Below, in pieces: positions 13,808 through 26,900 of a DNA stretch of 64,000 nt (position 1 is its first letter; each line of letters begins with the position of its first letter). Location: contig NC_059356.1 of the NCBI RefSeq assembly GCF_019703515.2, forward strand, positions 24,667,197-24,731,196. Reading direction: 5' to 3'. The DNA comes from Myxocyprinus asiaticus. Taxonomy: Eukaryota > Chordata > Actinopteri > Cypriniformes > Catostomidae. The translations under genes were made by a program, and so were the position numbers. The notes under the pieces were generated by a model. It saw only the letters and a program-made list of their open reading frames with translations. It had not been told where the DNA came from and made no database searches.

Positions 13808-13847
<40 letters not shown>

Positions 13848-14499
13848 ATTTACAGTATATAACAAAGTCATAAACTTGATATTAACCTTCTGAAACTGTT
13901 AAAATCTGCGATTAACTTTATACAGCATAGTTAGTCACCATAGTAACTACAGAAAGAACATGATGGCATGAAGTTTAGCAATAGTGGCTCTTCCAGGAGC
14001 AATGACCAATAAACATGTAGAGACAGAGCTCAGTGTCACTCACACAAACACTAAACACCATCAGGGTAACATATGTGAAATTAAAATAATGCAGTAAACA
14101 TTAACTAAACTACATCAAATATAACACAGAACACACCAATGTATGTAACTGGTATTATATAATAAGAAGAAACATATCTATTCCCATCAAATATAATGAA
14201 ATATGATGAATCATGCAGGGAATTGTGGGAACGCCTGATTTATTGTTTTTACTGTAATTTTAACAATAATTTACTGTGAAAAGTACATGCACTCTCTAGT
14301 TAAACATAATGTAATTTTTTTTACCATTAATTATACAAGAAAATCATACTTTTTACATCTAAAAAATGTCATTCTTACAACATTTTATTGTACAAACTAC
14401 TGTTTTGTCTTTTAAAATATATTTTAAAAAATTACTGTATATTTTACAGTTAATACTCATTAATCAAATATTTTTTTATTTTATTTTTTTTTTACAGTG
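13805..14499. mobile_element. MITE with CACTGTAAAA termini
   Basis: Left end CACTGTAAAAAAA and right end TTTTTTTACAGTG are inverted copies. The interior is repetitive in TTTACAGT and ACTGTAAA and includes a poly-A tract at about 13811-13840. It carries no transposase. It lies about 450 bp upstream of the ppl start codon, so it may bound the promoter region. Confidence 0.5.
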
Positions 14500-14639
14500 T
14501 GGTTGTAAAAAAGATGAAAAAATATATATAATTGCATTTCCATTTGTAATTTCTGAATTTCAAACTGCCCATTGTTCTGTAAAAGTCTACTTTGAAAGTT
14601 GTACATGCTAGAATAGAATTGCATGAAACTGTACACAGA

Positions 14640-14944
14640 AGAAAAAGGGGCGACGCCGCTGTTTTGATAGGCTGCAGGTATGTTTCACAGAAAGGGGCGG
14701 ATAGCAGCCCGTACTTTAACTTGAGTTGATGTTTTCAAGCATGACCATTCCTGACGGACAGAGAAAGAATTTGTTTGTGGGAGGGTAGCCACAACCAGTT
14801 GCTCTGTCTTTGTGGGCGTTGTATGTGAGGTGCACCTGTCCTGGGAAAAACTTCAGGTAGTTTGCTGAACGAAAGACATCAGAGCGGAATCCTTACTGTG
14901 CCATCTTTGCAGACGGGTGTTGGAGAATTTCCGCAACTGTCAAA
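14640..14944 (+). promoter_or_regulatory. Probable ppl promoter and 5' UTR
   Basis: This stretch has higher GC content than its surroundings. It contains a GC box (GGGGCGG, 14694-14700), a GTGGGCG motif near 14811, and AACCAGTT (14793-14800), which resembles the Grainyhead-like consensus AACCGGTT. Grainyhead-like factors drive epithelial junction genes, so the last motif would suit periplakin, but that link is inference. No TATA box is evident and the transcription start is not defined. The ATG at 14945 is in an AAAATG context. Confidence 0.45.
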
Positions 14945-17900
14945 ATGTTCAGGAAAAAGACCGCGAAGAACACCGTGACCATCACTGAGAAAAGGTTGGT
15001 GGCAAATGGATACATTGTCATTATTTGCGTTATAAATGTTTCGATGGTTTACTCGAAATGGGCTGGAAAGGGTTGATGATTCCTAAAGCATATGTTTTTA
15101 CCATATGTAGCCACGTTGCGTATGTTAAACTGTATTTCGAAATATTATGTATATTTGGTAAAGAACAGTTTTGTACTAAATTTCACATTGGTTTCATGCC
15201 TGCTTGCCTCAAGGTTCTTGTAGTAAGGGTGTGGCGGAAAGTAAAGGCGCTGTATCAGGTTGGATAACTTTTCTCTTACTGCTCAGATACATTTTGCGTG
15301 AGTTGACATCATTTTTCTCTGCATGTGTAAGGGGCTGTTCAGACCGAACGCGTTCTTGCGCTAAAAAAGTTGAGCTCTGCGCAAGGAATAGAACAGAACG
15401 CAGGAGTCTCGAGACTCGTTTCTTGACTGTTGCGCGATACGCTGAGAGAGAAAGCAGCGAAATAACGTTTTCGGTGTGAACGGCCCCTAACTAGTTTTGG
15501 TGGTCTCGCTTCATATTTAAAGGCACTTTCATGACGTGCCGATGTCAAATTGAATTAGATTTATTATTATTATTATTTTTTTTTGTTCTGGTTTAAGCAG
15601 TAAACTTTTTGTCAGGGAGTGTATGCGTTAAATGATGACTGTAAATGGGAAGGCCTCTGTCGGCCCTCATCATTTTGAAATAAACACCTTGATCACCTTC
15701 ATACTGACATTATAATTCAGGCACACTCCATTTAAAGGAATAGTCCGGGTTCAATACAACTTAAGCATAATTGTCAGCATTTGTGGGATGATGTTGATTA
15801 CCAAAAAAATTAATTTTGAATCGTCCCTGATTTTCTTTAAAAAAAAAAAGTTTTTCTTTTTAAAAAGGATTTAAAGGCAGTTGCTACTATGAAGCTTACA
15901 ATTTTATAAAAGCACTTACTTTAATTATTTTGTTAAAACGCTGTAAAGTTGTTTAAACTGTCATTTTTACAGTCATTTTAGGTTTTATTTACATTACATC
16001 GTCATGGCAACAAAGTTGTAAAATTGGCTAACTTTACACAGAAAAGGTTAGTAAGTGATTTTATCACACTAAAATACTATATTTTTGAAAAAGTGAGTAT
16101 TTTAATGTTCAAATCTTGGCCCCCATTTACTTCCATTGTAAGTGCCTAACCTCTATTTTTGCTTGTTTTAAAGAAAAGGAGGGGCAAGTAAAAAATTGAT
16201 TGTGTGTATGTGTGTTTGTGTTGTTTGTTTGGTTGTTAGTCTCAAGTTCTTAAGTTTGAGCAGAACTGTGGGATGAACAGGATAGAGTTCAGTTCAAAAT
16301 GTTCAGGCGTTTTTTTAAGGAGTCTGATGGTTGGTGATAGAAGTGACAGAAGTTCAAACAAGCGTAAATTGCTGTTTGTTTGAGACATGAGTCTAGACTT
16401 GAACGTTGATCCAGCTGTTACAGAATTTAATACTGGCCAGTATATTGGGCTCTAATAATATTACTAAAAGCAGTACAGAGAAGTTTACCTTTTACTTAAG
16501 GAACATGGTTTCAGTTTTGTTGAAATTGCTTCATTGGCTACAGATGTACAGAAAAAAAGATCTTTGCCTAAACACATAGTTTTCTGTTTAGGTCATCTAT
16601 GAGCATTCCTCAACTTTGGTACACTCAGTGGGTCACTCTGTGTCAAATGTGGCAAGTTTCATGACTTGTCTGCTTTGCTTTTGACAGAAACAAGGCACGG
16701 CACACAGAGATATGGGTGGTGTGTTTGCAATGAGCAAAAATGGACACCACCTTAATATAGCACTGTTCATTAAGATGTAGATTTATATTTATTTTGGCAA
16801 GACCTCTGGCAGGGAGCAGGGAAACAAGCGAAAAGTGACTCAGAAAAGCAAAAAGACCCTAGACTTAGAGTAATTATCAATATTGTCTGTATCATTCAGG
16901 AAATGTTACACACAGGCCAGTCTGCAGCTTTATTGCTTTGATTTTCTGTTTTACTTTCATATTTATTTATTTTTTTATCCTGCCGACAATGTCAATGTTT
17001 AGGGAGCATGGGTAGCTCAGCGAGTACTGACACTGGCTACCACCCTTGGAGTCGCGAGTTCGAATCCAGGGCGTGTTGAGTGACTCCAGCCAAGTCTCCT
17101 AAGCAACCAAATTGGCCCGGTTGCTAGGGAGGGTAGAGTCACATGGGGTAACCTCCTCGTGGTCGCTATAATGTGGTTCGCTCTTGGTGGGGCGTGTGGT
17201 GAGTTGTGCGTGGATGTCGTGGAGAATAGCATGAAGCCTCCACATGCACTATGTCTCTGCGGTAACGTACTCAACAAGCCACGTGATAAGATGCGCGGAT
17301 TAATGGTCTCAGACGCGGAGGCAGCTGAGATTCGTCCTCCACCACCCGGATTGAGGCGAGTCACTACACCACCACGAGGTCTTAGAGCGCACTGGGAATT
17401 GGGCATTCCAAATTGGGGAGAAAAAGGGGAGAAATTTTGTTTTTAATTTCATTACAATCTCTTGTTTTAACAGTTCAGCTCTGATTGTGTGTTATAGTAC
17501 AGACAAAGGTAAATATTTATAAGTGCCATTAACATGTACTAACTCCATTTTTTCCCCTTTTCCCCCCAATTTGGAATGCCTAATTCCCAGTGCGCTTTTA
17601 AGTCTTAAGTCTTTTAAGCCTCAATCTGGGTGGCAGAGGATGAATCCCAGCTGCCTCCACATCTGAGACCATCAACCCATACATCTTACATTTACATTTA
17701 TGCATTTGACAGACACTTACAGTGCCCTGATTACAGGGACAATCCCCCTGGAGCAACCTGGAGTTAAGTGCCTTCTCAAGGACACTACGGTGGTGGCTGT
17801 GGGGTTTGAACCAACAACCTTCCACTTATCAGTTTAGTGCTTTAGTCCACTACACCACCACCACTCCCATCTTATCACGTGGCTTGTTGAGTGTGTTGCC

Positions 17901-20900
17901 ACGGAGACAGCGCGTGTGGAGGCTTCACGCCATCCACCGCGGAATCCGCGCTCAACTCACCACGCGCCCCACTGAGAACGAACCACATTATAGTGACCAC
18001 GAGGAGGTTACCCAATGTGACTCTACCCACCCTAGCAACCGGGCAAATTTGGTCACTTAGGAGACCTGGCTGGAGTCACTCAGCACGCCCTGGGATTCAA
18101 ACTAGCGAACTCCAGGGGTGGTAGCCAGCGTCTTTTACCACTGAGCTACCCAGGCCCCATACTACTAACTCCATTATTAATGATTTGTTCTATTGAGTGT
18201 TAAAATAAATGACTTAGCCTTGAGGCTAATACAGGCCAGGATGTGCAATTTATTTTTCTCATCAAGTTCAGTCATGTCTGAGTCTGACATAGACTGTAAA
18301 ACAGCATTTCACTAGAATTCGAAGAATGCTATAAAAACTATCCAAGACAGAAATATGAAAGAGCATAGCTGCATTTTTACTGCATTTACATTCTGTAAAT
18401 TCTGTGTCAGAAGATGTGGAATGAAAGTGTTTCAACTCTTGTATGTTCTCATCCAATGTGATATATTTTGTGCAAGTCCTGTATCAATTTTCAGAGCATC
18501 TTAGTCAAACTTGACACATACTGTGTGTGAACAAGTATAGGAGATGCTCTGTCCAAGATCCAGAGATGTAACATAACAGCCTAATACGTATGCAGCATTA
18601 GAGCCTCTATTTTGGCAAAATACCCACTGAATAGTGTTCATTTATATCACTGAGACTATATTAAATGCTCCTTCCAAAAATACAAATTGACCATTTATTT
18701 TTGACCTCAGACCACCTGAAGGTGATCTAGCTGCCCTGATTGACAAGTTGCAGAAGAATGCCGATAAGGTGGAGAAGAACATCATTGAGACAGAACAGAA
18801 TCTCAACAGGGTAAGTACAGCACAAGCTTCTGTGGATTACAAATCAAAGCCAGAAACTCACTCTTGCTGCCTCCTCACCATAAAGCATGTTAATGTTTAA
18901 AATGTGCCAAGTTAGGGTTATTTAGGGTGAAATACTGGAAAGCATATTCCAATGGGAAGAAACAATAACTGTTGTTGCATTCCTGTCCTTAACCCACATG
19001 TTCTTTTGAGATTGACTTTACTGTTTTTATATTTGGGGTTCCCTGTCAGGGTTTGAAGAATTTGAAGGAAAAATTAGATTTTCATTGTCATTACATCATT
19101 GGGGTCCAATCTAATTTTCCCTTCAAATGCTGTAAATATGTTCCTCTGACCTATTCAAAACCCAGTTGGCAGATATTTGTGAAGCTTTAACTCTCTGTTT
19201 TATCACAAAATAGGCATGCATTTTTCAGAAATGTGACTGGGATCCATTCTAGTAACATTGTTTCTGCAAAAACACATTATTTAAAAAAAGGCAGGAGTGT
19301 AGTGCTGTGTACACCAACCAGAGAATCTTAGCATGTAAAAAAAATCATTGCATTTATTCATATTTTACACCTTGGATCTCTGAGACCCCAAATTTAAGTT
19401 GAATCAAAGCGTGTTATCGAGTTGACATTTTGTGTCAGTTCTCATAAGATAAAGAAAAGTCACAAAGTATCAACCTGATACTTCAGTGTTAAGTATATTT
19501 TTGAGCTCTTAAAATGAGGGTTAATTGCACCGATTATTGATGTTTCTAGGATATCAGAAAAATCAATGAGGGCAAGCAGCCGCTGTACCAGGAGGACACC
19601 AACAAAAGGATCTTGAACTCACTGGAGCTGTTGAATAGTCTGGATGAGGATGCAGCCCAGGCCACCCGTTTGAAGCATCCTCAAGCTGAGATGATTGAGA
19701 AGGAGTGAGTACATACCTCATACCCAGATGGAATCTGCAGACTTTTTCGCACTTTCTGAGCTGATTTTGGAGGGTATAGTAAAAGAGTAAAAGGCGTTAA
19801 GCAGAGCTTAAAGTATAGTCATGCTGGTAGCCAAAATCATAATTTAAATAGCCTAAATATTTAATAGACACACAAGCAAGGGGCTAAACCAAATTAATTA
19901 TACCAACATAATTTAACGTTAAATTCCACGCAAGCAGAATTATATGACAAAAACAAAAAATACTGTTATTTGAATAAGATGTTCCTCTGAATATGTGGAT
20001 GTGGATGGGAATTTTTCTTTTCATTATAACAGTATGAAACAGCTGCGAGTGCGTGTGTTGAAGCTCCGCGAGGAACATGATCGCATTTACAACATCACAA
20101 GATCAGAACAGGCTCCCACCGTCAACTGGGGAAAGATGGTCGATGAGAAACTGGTGTGTAACTAATCAGTCCTTTCTCTTGAATCTTTCACTTGAAAATA
20201 TGCTTAAAAGTGATGACTCATGTACAAATGTGTTCTGATGTAGGCATGTCTGAACAACAAAGGATTCGGACAAGACCTGCCCACCATCGAAAATGATGTG
20301 GAAGAGCACAATATTTTCCACAGTGAAGTGGAGGCATTGGCTCCATATATCACTGGAGACAAGGTAAATTTGTTTCTCATGGTTTTAAAATGTAGTGCTG
20401 CAAGAACTCAAATATTTGACGCTTTAGAACAGTCATTCAACTGACTGTCAAATGTGTCTCATGTGTGACTCATCTGCTTAACTTGCATAACAGGACAGTT
20501 TGGATGGCCAGCGGGCGAGATACAGCAGGCTATTGGTGAGACTTACATTTTCCCTCCTTAATTTGCACCTTAGTTATGCCCAGACAACGTAATCTCATTT
20601 GTATTCGTAAATTTACAAAAAAGTTTGGTTCTTTCACGCATACTTTTTAAATGTATGCACAATTTCAAAAACTTACCATTCTTTGAAACCCAAAGGATCT
20701 CTAAAATGTACATATGTACTGTAAATACATTTTAGATGCTGTCAACCTTCATATTGTTCATTTCTGCATCTATCCAAATGTACAAAAATATATGTGTAAA
20801 CGTTACGTACGCATATGCCAACAAATACTAAGTTTAAGTTTTCAGTTCTGACTGAGTAACACTCTTATAGCAGTAATAGTGAAAGATCAGTGGTCATTTG

Positions 20901-23900
20901 TCAGTTCTTGTTGCACCGTTAAGCACAATATGGATTTTACCCCGAGGGGCTCTGTATTGTGTACCACTACCTGTGAGAGCTCATCAGTCCTCCTTTATCT
21001 GTCCATTTTAGGCAAGCTCCAGTGCTCGTCAGAAGAACCTGCTCAGTCTGAGGGACTACATGCAGCGCTGCACCAATGAGCTCTACTGGATGGATCAGCA
21101 AGCTGATGAACGGATCACATATGACTGGAGTGATAACAACCTGGACTACCCAGCCCGAAAGAGGCAGTACGAGGTAAAATTCAGGACTGAACATCTATTT
21201 AATGATAGGTTATACACATAAATAAGATGTAATTCTAGATGGCAGTAAGACTGCGACAGATTACATGCACTGTCTTTTACAACTTGTATTTTCAAATATG
21301 CTTTCATGATTCAAGTTTCCCACAAATTACATGTTTATATTACTACAATATAACTACTAACTTTTTGACATGAAATACTTGTTGATTTTATTGGAAGTTG
21401 CCGACCGTGTTGCGACTAAACTCCTAAACTCCATATAATAATATTTTAGACAGCATTTTGCTAATTGTTTAATTATTTTTTGTGACCACATCAATTGAGA
21501 GACTACCGGAACATGGAATATTTGTACTTTTAAAAATTAAAGCTGAAGGGCCCTATTAAATCTGTTTTATTTTTTTCCAAATTCCATGTTTTCATGATTT
21601 TTATTTGATTAATTATGCACTCATACATTCATTTGTGCCAGATATATCAAATTAAGTGACATTCAGTGGTTTATTGTTAATTCTGTTTTTATGACTGGAT
21701 TCCGTGATTTCCTCCGCATTTTCCGCATCTCAGAAATCACAGGGCCCTAGAAGTGTGTAATTTCTGGGCCACTAGTGCCACCAAATGGAATTGCAAAAAT
21801 ATGTATCATTTTTAAACAGCCTTCCGAATACACCCCAGTCTGCAATCTGGGTGGCGGAGGATGAATCCCAGCTGCCTCCACGTCTCAGACCATCAACCCA
21901 TGCATCTTATCACGTGGCTTGTTGAGCGCGTTGCCACGGAGACATAGCGCGTGTGGAGGCTTCACGCCACCCACCGCGGCATTCACGCTCAACTCACCAC
22001 GCGCCCCACCGAGAACGAACCACATTATAGCGACCACGAGGAGTTTACCCCATGTGACTCTACCCTCACTAGCAACCGTGCCAATTTGGTTGCTTAGGAG
22101 ACCTGGCTGGAGTCACTCGGCACGCCCTGGATTCGAACTAGCGAACTCCAGGTGTGGTAGCCAGCGTATTTTACCACTGCTCCCACTATCCATTATTTGT
22201 AACATGCTGCTTTGTATTTGACAACAGAACTTCATCAGCAAGTGTCTGGAGTCAAAGGAGAAAACCATCACCCAGCTGAATGAAGATGGAGAGGAACTTG
22301 TTGAGCAGAACCACCCAGGAAAAAATGTCATTGGGGTATTACTACAAGCCATTTGCTATAAAACATTAAACATCACTGTAACGACAAGAAGCGAGTGCGG
22401 TAAAATGATAAAGAAAGAGTATTGAAAAATGTTTATTATTCCATATAACCAAGGACTGATAACTAGTTTATAGTATAAATGCTGAATTCTACAAGTGCAA
22501 AGTACAGGTGCATCCCATCTACTCCATCCTAATTTGATGTCTGTGGCATACGCATATTTGCTTTGTCTTAAACAAATCTTAATTTTAAGGCACACATGGA
22601 TGCTGTCCATGCAGATTGGAAGGAATATCTCAACTTGCTCATTTGTGAGGAGAACCACCTCAAGAACATGGATGACTATCACAAAGTCAGTTTGCCATAA
22701 TACTGTACATGTTATAAACACAGAAAAACATATACTGTTCTATACTCTCTCATGTCTGCTTTCAGTCTTGTTAATTTGTGCTTTTTTTATTGTTTTAGTT
22801 CCACAAGGATGCAAGAGACACAAACGATTTGCTGAAGCGCATTGAGACCGAGATCCACCAGAAGTATAATCCTGAGTTTAAAGACATGTACCAGATGGAG
22901 GGCCTGATTGCTGACTTGGATGTAAATTTATTGTTATATTTTTGTGCCAATTGCATTTCTCACATACTCTAGAATTTTCAAGCCATTGGTTCATGTTGTA
23001 TGTTAAAGGTAAAGTGTGTAATATGGTAATGGTAAAATACTTTCTCTTATCTCAATTTAAGACGCAGAGACAATTATCTGTTAGATGTTCATAGTTTGAT
23101 TCCCCCAAAAGTGTTAAAACTGTGGTGGTATCAAAACATTGCTCTGCTTGAGCATCCTGACCAGCCCGACAGCAACATTCTCTCAACAAACAGAGCGCAA
23201 CAGTCAGGTTCTGGAAGTTAAAATCTCATAAATTTTTTCCATAGACTAATTGATTTTCAATGATAACTTATAACCCTTTAAAGACAGACCTACCATGAGC
23301 TCAGAGGTTGTACATCGATGGTATATGCTTCCGTTGAATCCATTAGTCTGCATTATTTCAAATTCATTATTTAAAAATCGTGTTTTTAATGGAATTCCTG
23401 GTGAACAACTACATTGCCCGTGGTCCAGCAGAGAGATCTTCACCATTCAGAGAACTGCAGCCAAGAAAGCCCGCCAAACAAGCATGGAAGTGACCGCCCA
23501 CTTCCATGATGCTGTAAATGACATAATCGAGTCTGTTTGCCTTCACCCTTAAACTACTTATTTATTTGTATATATCGGAATATTTTGCAATAAACTTAAA
23601 ATATATTGTTTCTTTACTTTATAATCAACAAAGTAAAATCAGTAGTTGTATATGTTTCCATCGCTTTATATTTGATTACGTCAATCACAATGCTTTATGG
23701 GATTGTATTTCATGCCCTCTTGAAAAGTACACAGTCTTCTACCTTTGACTTTTTGTCTGATTTTCAAATACGTTTGTGCCTCAAAACAAAGTTTGTGATG
23801 TTGTGATTCACCTCGGAGCTGGTTGGTTTGGTTCATGGCTTAGAGCTCTTTTATGAAGGATTTTATGAAAGGTCTATTGAAGATATGAATAGGAAAAATA

Positions 23901-26900
23901 CTTCTGGAACCCAGGTGGCTGAAAAAGTGGGCTGGCACTGTTGCACTCAATGGCGTGAGTTTGGGACGTGACTATCTGTTTTTTCAACCAATGGAAGATG
24001 GGGATTTTCGGAAAACCAGGCATTATTTTTGCTTTTGGAGACACTAGTGGTGCAGAAATGACACACTTCTCTTTCAAATGACACTTCTATACATTCAATA
24101 TCTGATGTTTGTGCTTGTATCGACAGGATCAGGCAAAGGCCATGGGTCATTATGACGAACGTCTGAAAGCTCTTCAGAAGCGCAGCCTGCAGGTGCTACC
24201 TCTAAAGTACCGCAGGGAGACTCCTCAGAAACTGCTCTCTATCGAGGCTCTGTGTGAATATGAGACTAACGAGGTACAGTGTCTGAGCTTCTCTCTCACT
24301 CTATACATGCGGTTTAGAGCTCCTCTAATTTCATTCAGTGAAACATCAGCTATTATCATGAGTAAGCACAGAGAACTGTGTCTTTGCTTGGGTTTTGGAT
24401 TCCCCCACGTAATGTATTTAAATCCATTAGACGGCCTTCACTCAAATGATTCATCTCGTTTAAACCTCCAGAGACATGTGCAGAGGATTTTGTTCAGATT
24501 TCAATATCAAGTTGAAACAGGGGCTTACTTTACTTGTTTTGAATGATACAGGGTTCAATTTTGCGAGGAGAGAGGTACACTCTGCTTAAGAACAATGGGC
24601 CCAAATGGGATGTGAAGGATGGAAATGGCCGCACCTTGAGCGTTCCAGGAGTGTGCTTTATAATTCCACCCACCGACCCTGAGGCTGTGTCCATCACTGA
24701 AAAGTGAGTATTCTATATCCTGGGTTCCCACAGTCATGGAAAACTTATCAGGGAAATATTATAAAAATGTTGGCCTCGAAAAGCTTTAAAATTAATGGAA
24801 AAGTACATCTTAATTTTCTTCATCAATATTTCATCAACAAGAAATTGGTGTTTGATAGTGCAATTGTCTATAAAATAATCCAAAAAAATCCTTATCCAAT
24901 AATTACAAATGAGTTAAATAATCATGCAAATTAATTGGTCAAAAGGAGAATCTGTTCGACCAGTAAAAATTTGTCAGTTATGTCTAATATGAAAGCGTTT
25001 CCACATTGTTTTGCAGTCTGATTAACCAGCACAAAAGCATCAAACAAAAGGTGGCCAGCAGCAGATCTGCATTACAGGCTCGACTGGCGGACCTGAGGAA
25101 GGAGAGTACAGGTGGTCAAGGTTAGTGTTTTGCATTGTAGGACTGAGAGCTCTACAACATGTGACACTGTTAAAGAGACTAACTTGATGGTATTTGATGT
25201 CTTACTGACCAATCACAGATAAACAAGAGCAGCAATGCCGTCAGCTGATGGCAGGACTGGATAAAGTGATTGGTGATCTGGATAAGCAGGAGAAGGCCAT
25301 TTACACTCGAGTGCGCCCCCCACTGGAGCAAACACGTCCTGTACAGGACAGTGCTGACAGGCTACAAGACATGAAGGTACAAAATTTGCCATGGGTGTTG
25401 TTTTATATATTTTTATTTTATTTAAAGTCAGGGTAGATATGTCAGTTATTTTAATGAATCTAACCTGTTTTTTGTTTTTTTTTACTTTCTCCCCTTTTCC
25501 CCCCAATTTGGAATGCCCAATTCCCAATGTGCTCTAAGTCCTCGTGGTGGCGTAGTGACTCGCCTCAATCCGGGTGGCGGAGGACGAATCTCAGTTGCCT
25601 CCGTGTCTGAGACCGTAAATCCGCGCATCTTATCACGTGGGTTGTTGAGCGCATTACCACAGAGATGTAGCGCATGTTGAGGCCCACATTATTCTCCGTG
25701 GCATCCATGCACAACTCACAACGCGCTCCACCGAGAGCGAGAAGCACACATTATAGTGACCACGAGGAGGTTACCCCATGTGAATCTACCCTCCCTAACA
25801 ACAGGGCCAATTTGGTTGCTTAGGAGACATGGCTGGAGTCACTCAGCATGCCCTGGATTCGAACTCGCGACTCCAGGGGTGGTAGTCAGCGTCAGTACTC
25901 CTTGAGCTACCCAGACTCCCCATGAATCTAACCTTTAAATGTTGTGCATTACTTCAGATTCTGTATCAAACAACGTTGTGTCCCCCAAAGGGTTATAACA
26001 GTATGTTTATACTGTGGTAAAAGCATGAGGAGACTTAGTCCAGTATTTTATTTGCAGGATATTGCTTCTGCTGTTCGTAAGATAGAGCCAGAAAAGTCTG
26101 CAAAAGTGCAGGAGGCTGAAACTTTCCTCAGATCCACTCCTAAATGCACAAGTGCACCACAGCTCTACACTAAGCTGGATGAGACTAACAAAAAATACAA
26201 CAAAGTTGACTTGCTGCTGAAGTGTGCAGATGACAAGTATGTATAATTCCCTCTTGTACTGTACATATTAAGGAATAAAGTCATGCTAATTGAGAATCTG
26301 AGGCTAAAAACTGTCTTTTTGTAGACTGCAGAATTCCAATCGCCTGGAGAACTCTTTGCAGAATGGCAAAGCTCTACTGTCCACCTATGAAAACAAACTG
26401 GCAAGAGAGGAGGTTGCCCCATCTGACCTCAGCTCACTGGAGAAGACTCAGCGCGAGTTGGCGGTAAGATTTGTAATCCCTACCACTATTTTTAAGCTTC
26501 CTTATGCACTTGTGGCTCATGCATTCTTCTCTACAGGACATTGCATCTGAACTGAGGGCAAAAAGATCTACTGTCACAGAGACAGAGCAGAACCTGAGAG
26601 CTACCAAGGCTAGCTGTGACAATATGGCCACCAAAGTGCAAGAACACTGCCCTGATATGGAGAGGCAAGAGGCAGATGTTCAGAAACTCAATAAACGCTA
26701 TGACAATCTCAACAGACAGATTGATGCAAGGTGAGTTAATATATTGATTCTATGTTATTTTAAATGGAGCCTATGTTATTTTAAATGGGAGTTACTTATA
26801 TGCTGTATATATTCTTATAAACAGTAAATACTGTATATATAAGAATTCCACAGATTTCTTTTTTAGAATACTGCTTTGATTGCATTATTTTTATTTTTTC

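Noticed and set aside
17001..17075. Possible tRNA gene
   Set aside because: The A and B boxes are present, but the sequence does not fold into a full cloverleaf by eye and continues into the SINE body shared by six copies.
17017..17406. 129-codon frame on the minus strand, with similar frames at 26876-27289, 21919-22221 and 55654-55914
   Set aside because: All are translations of the same tRNA-derived SINE in different copies. They share protein similarity only because the DNA repeat is shared, and each ends at the repeat boundary.
24109..24546. 145-codon frame as a separate gene
   Set aside because: It contains ppl exon 11 (24127-24273) and then reads through the intron. The GT donor at 24274 and the acceptor at 24550-24551 explain it.
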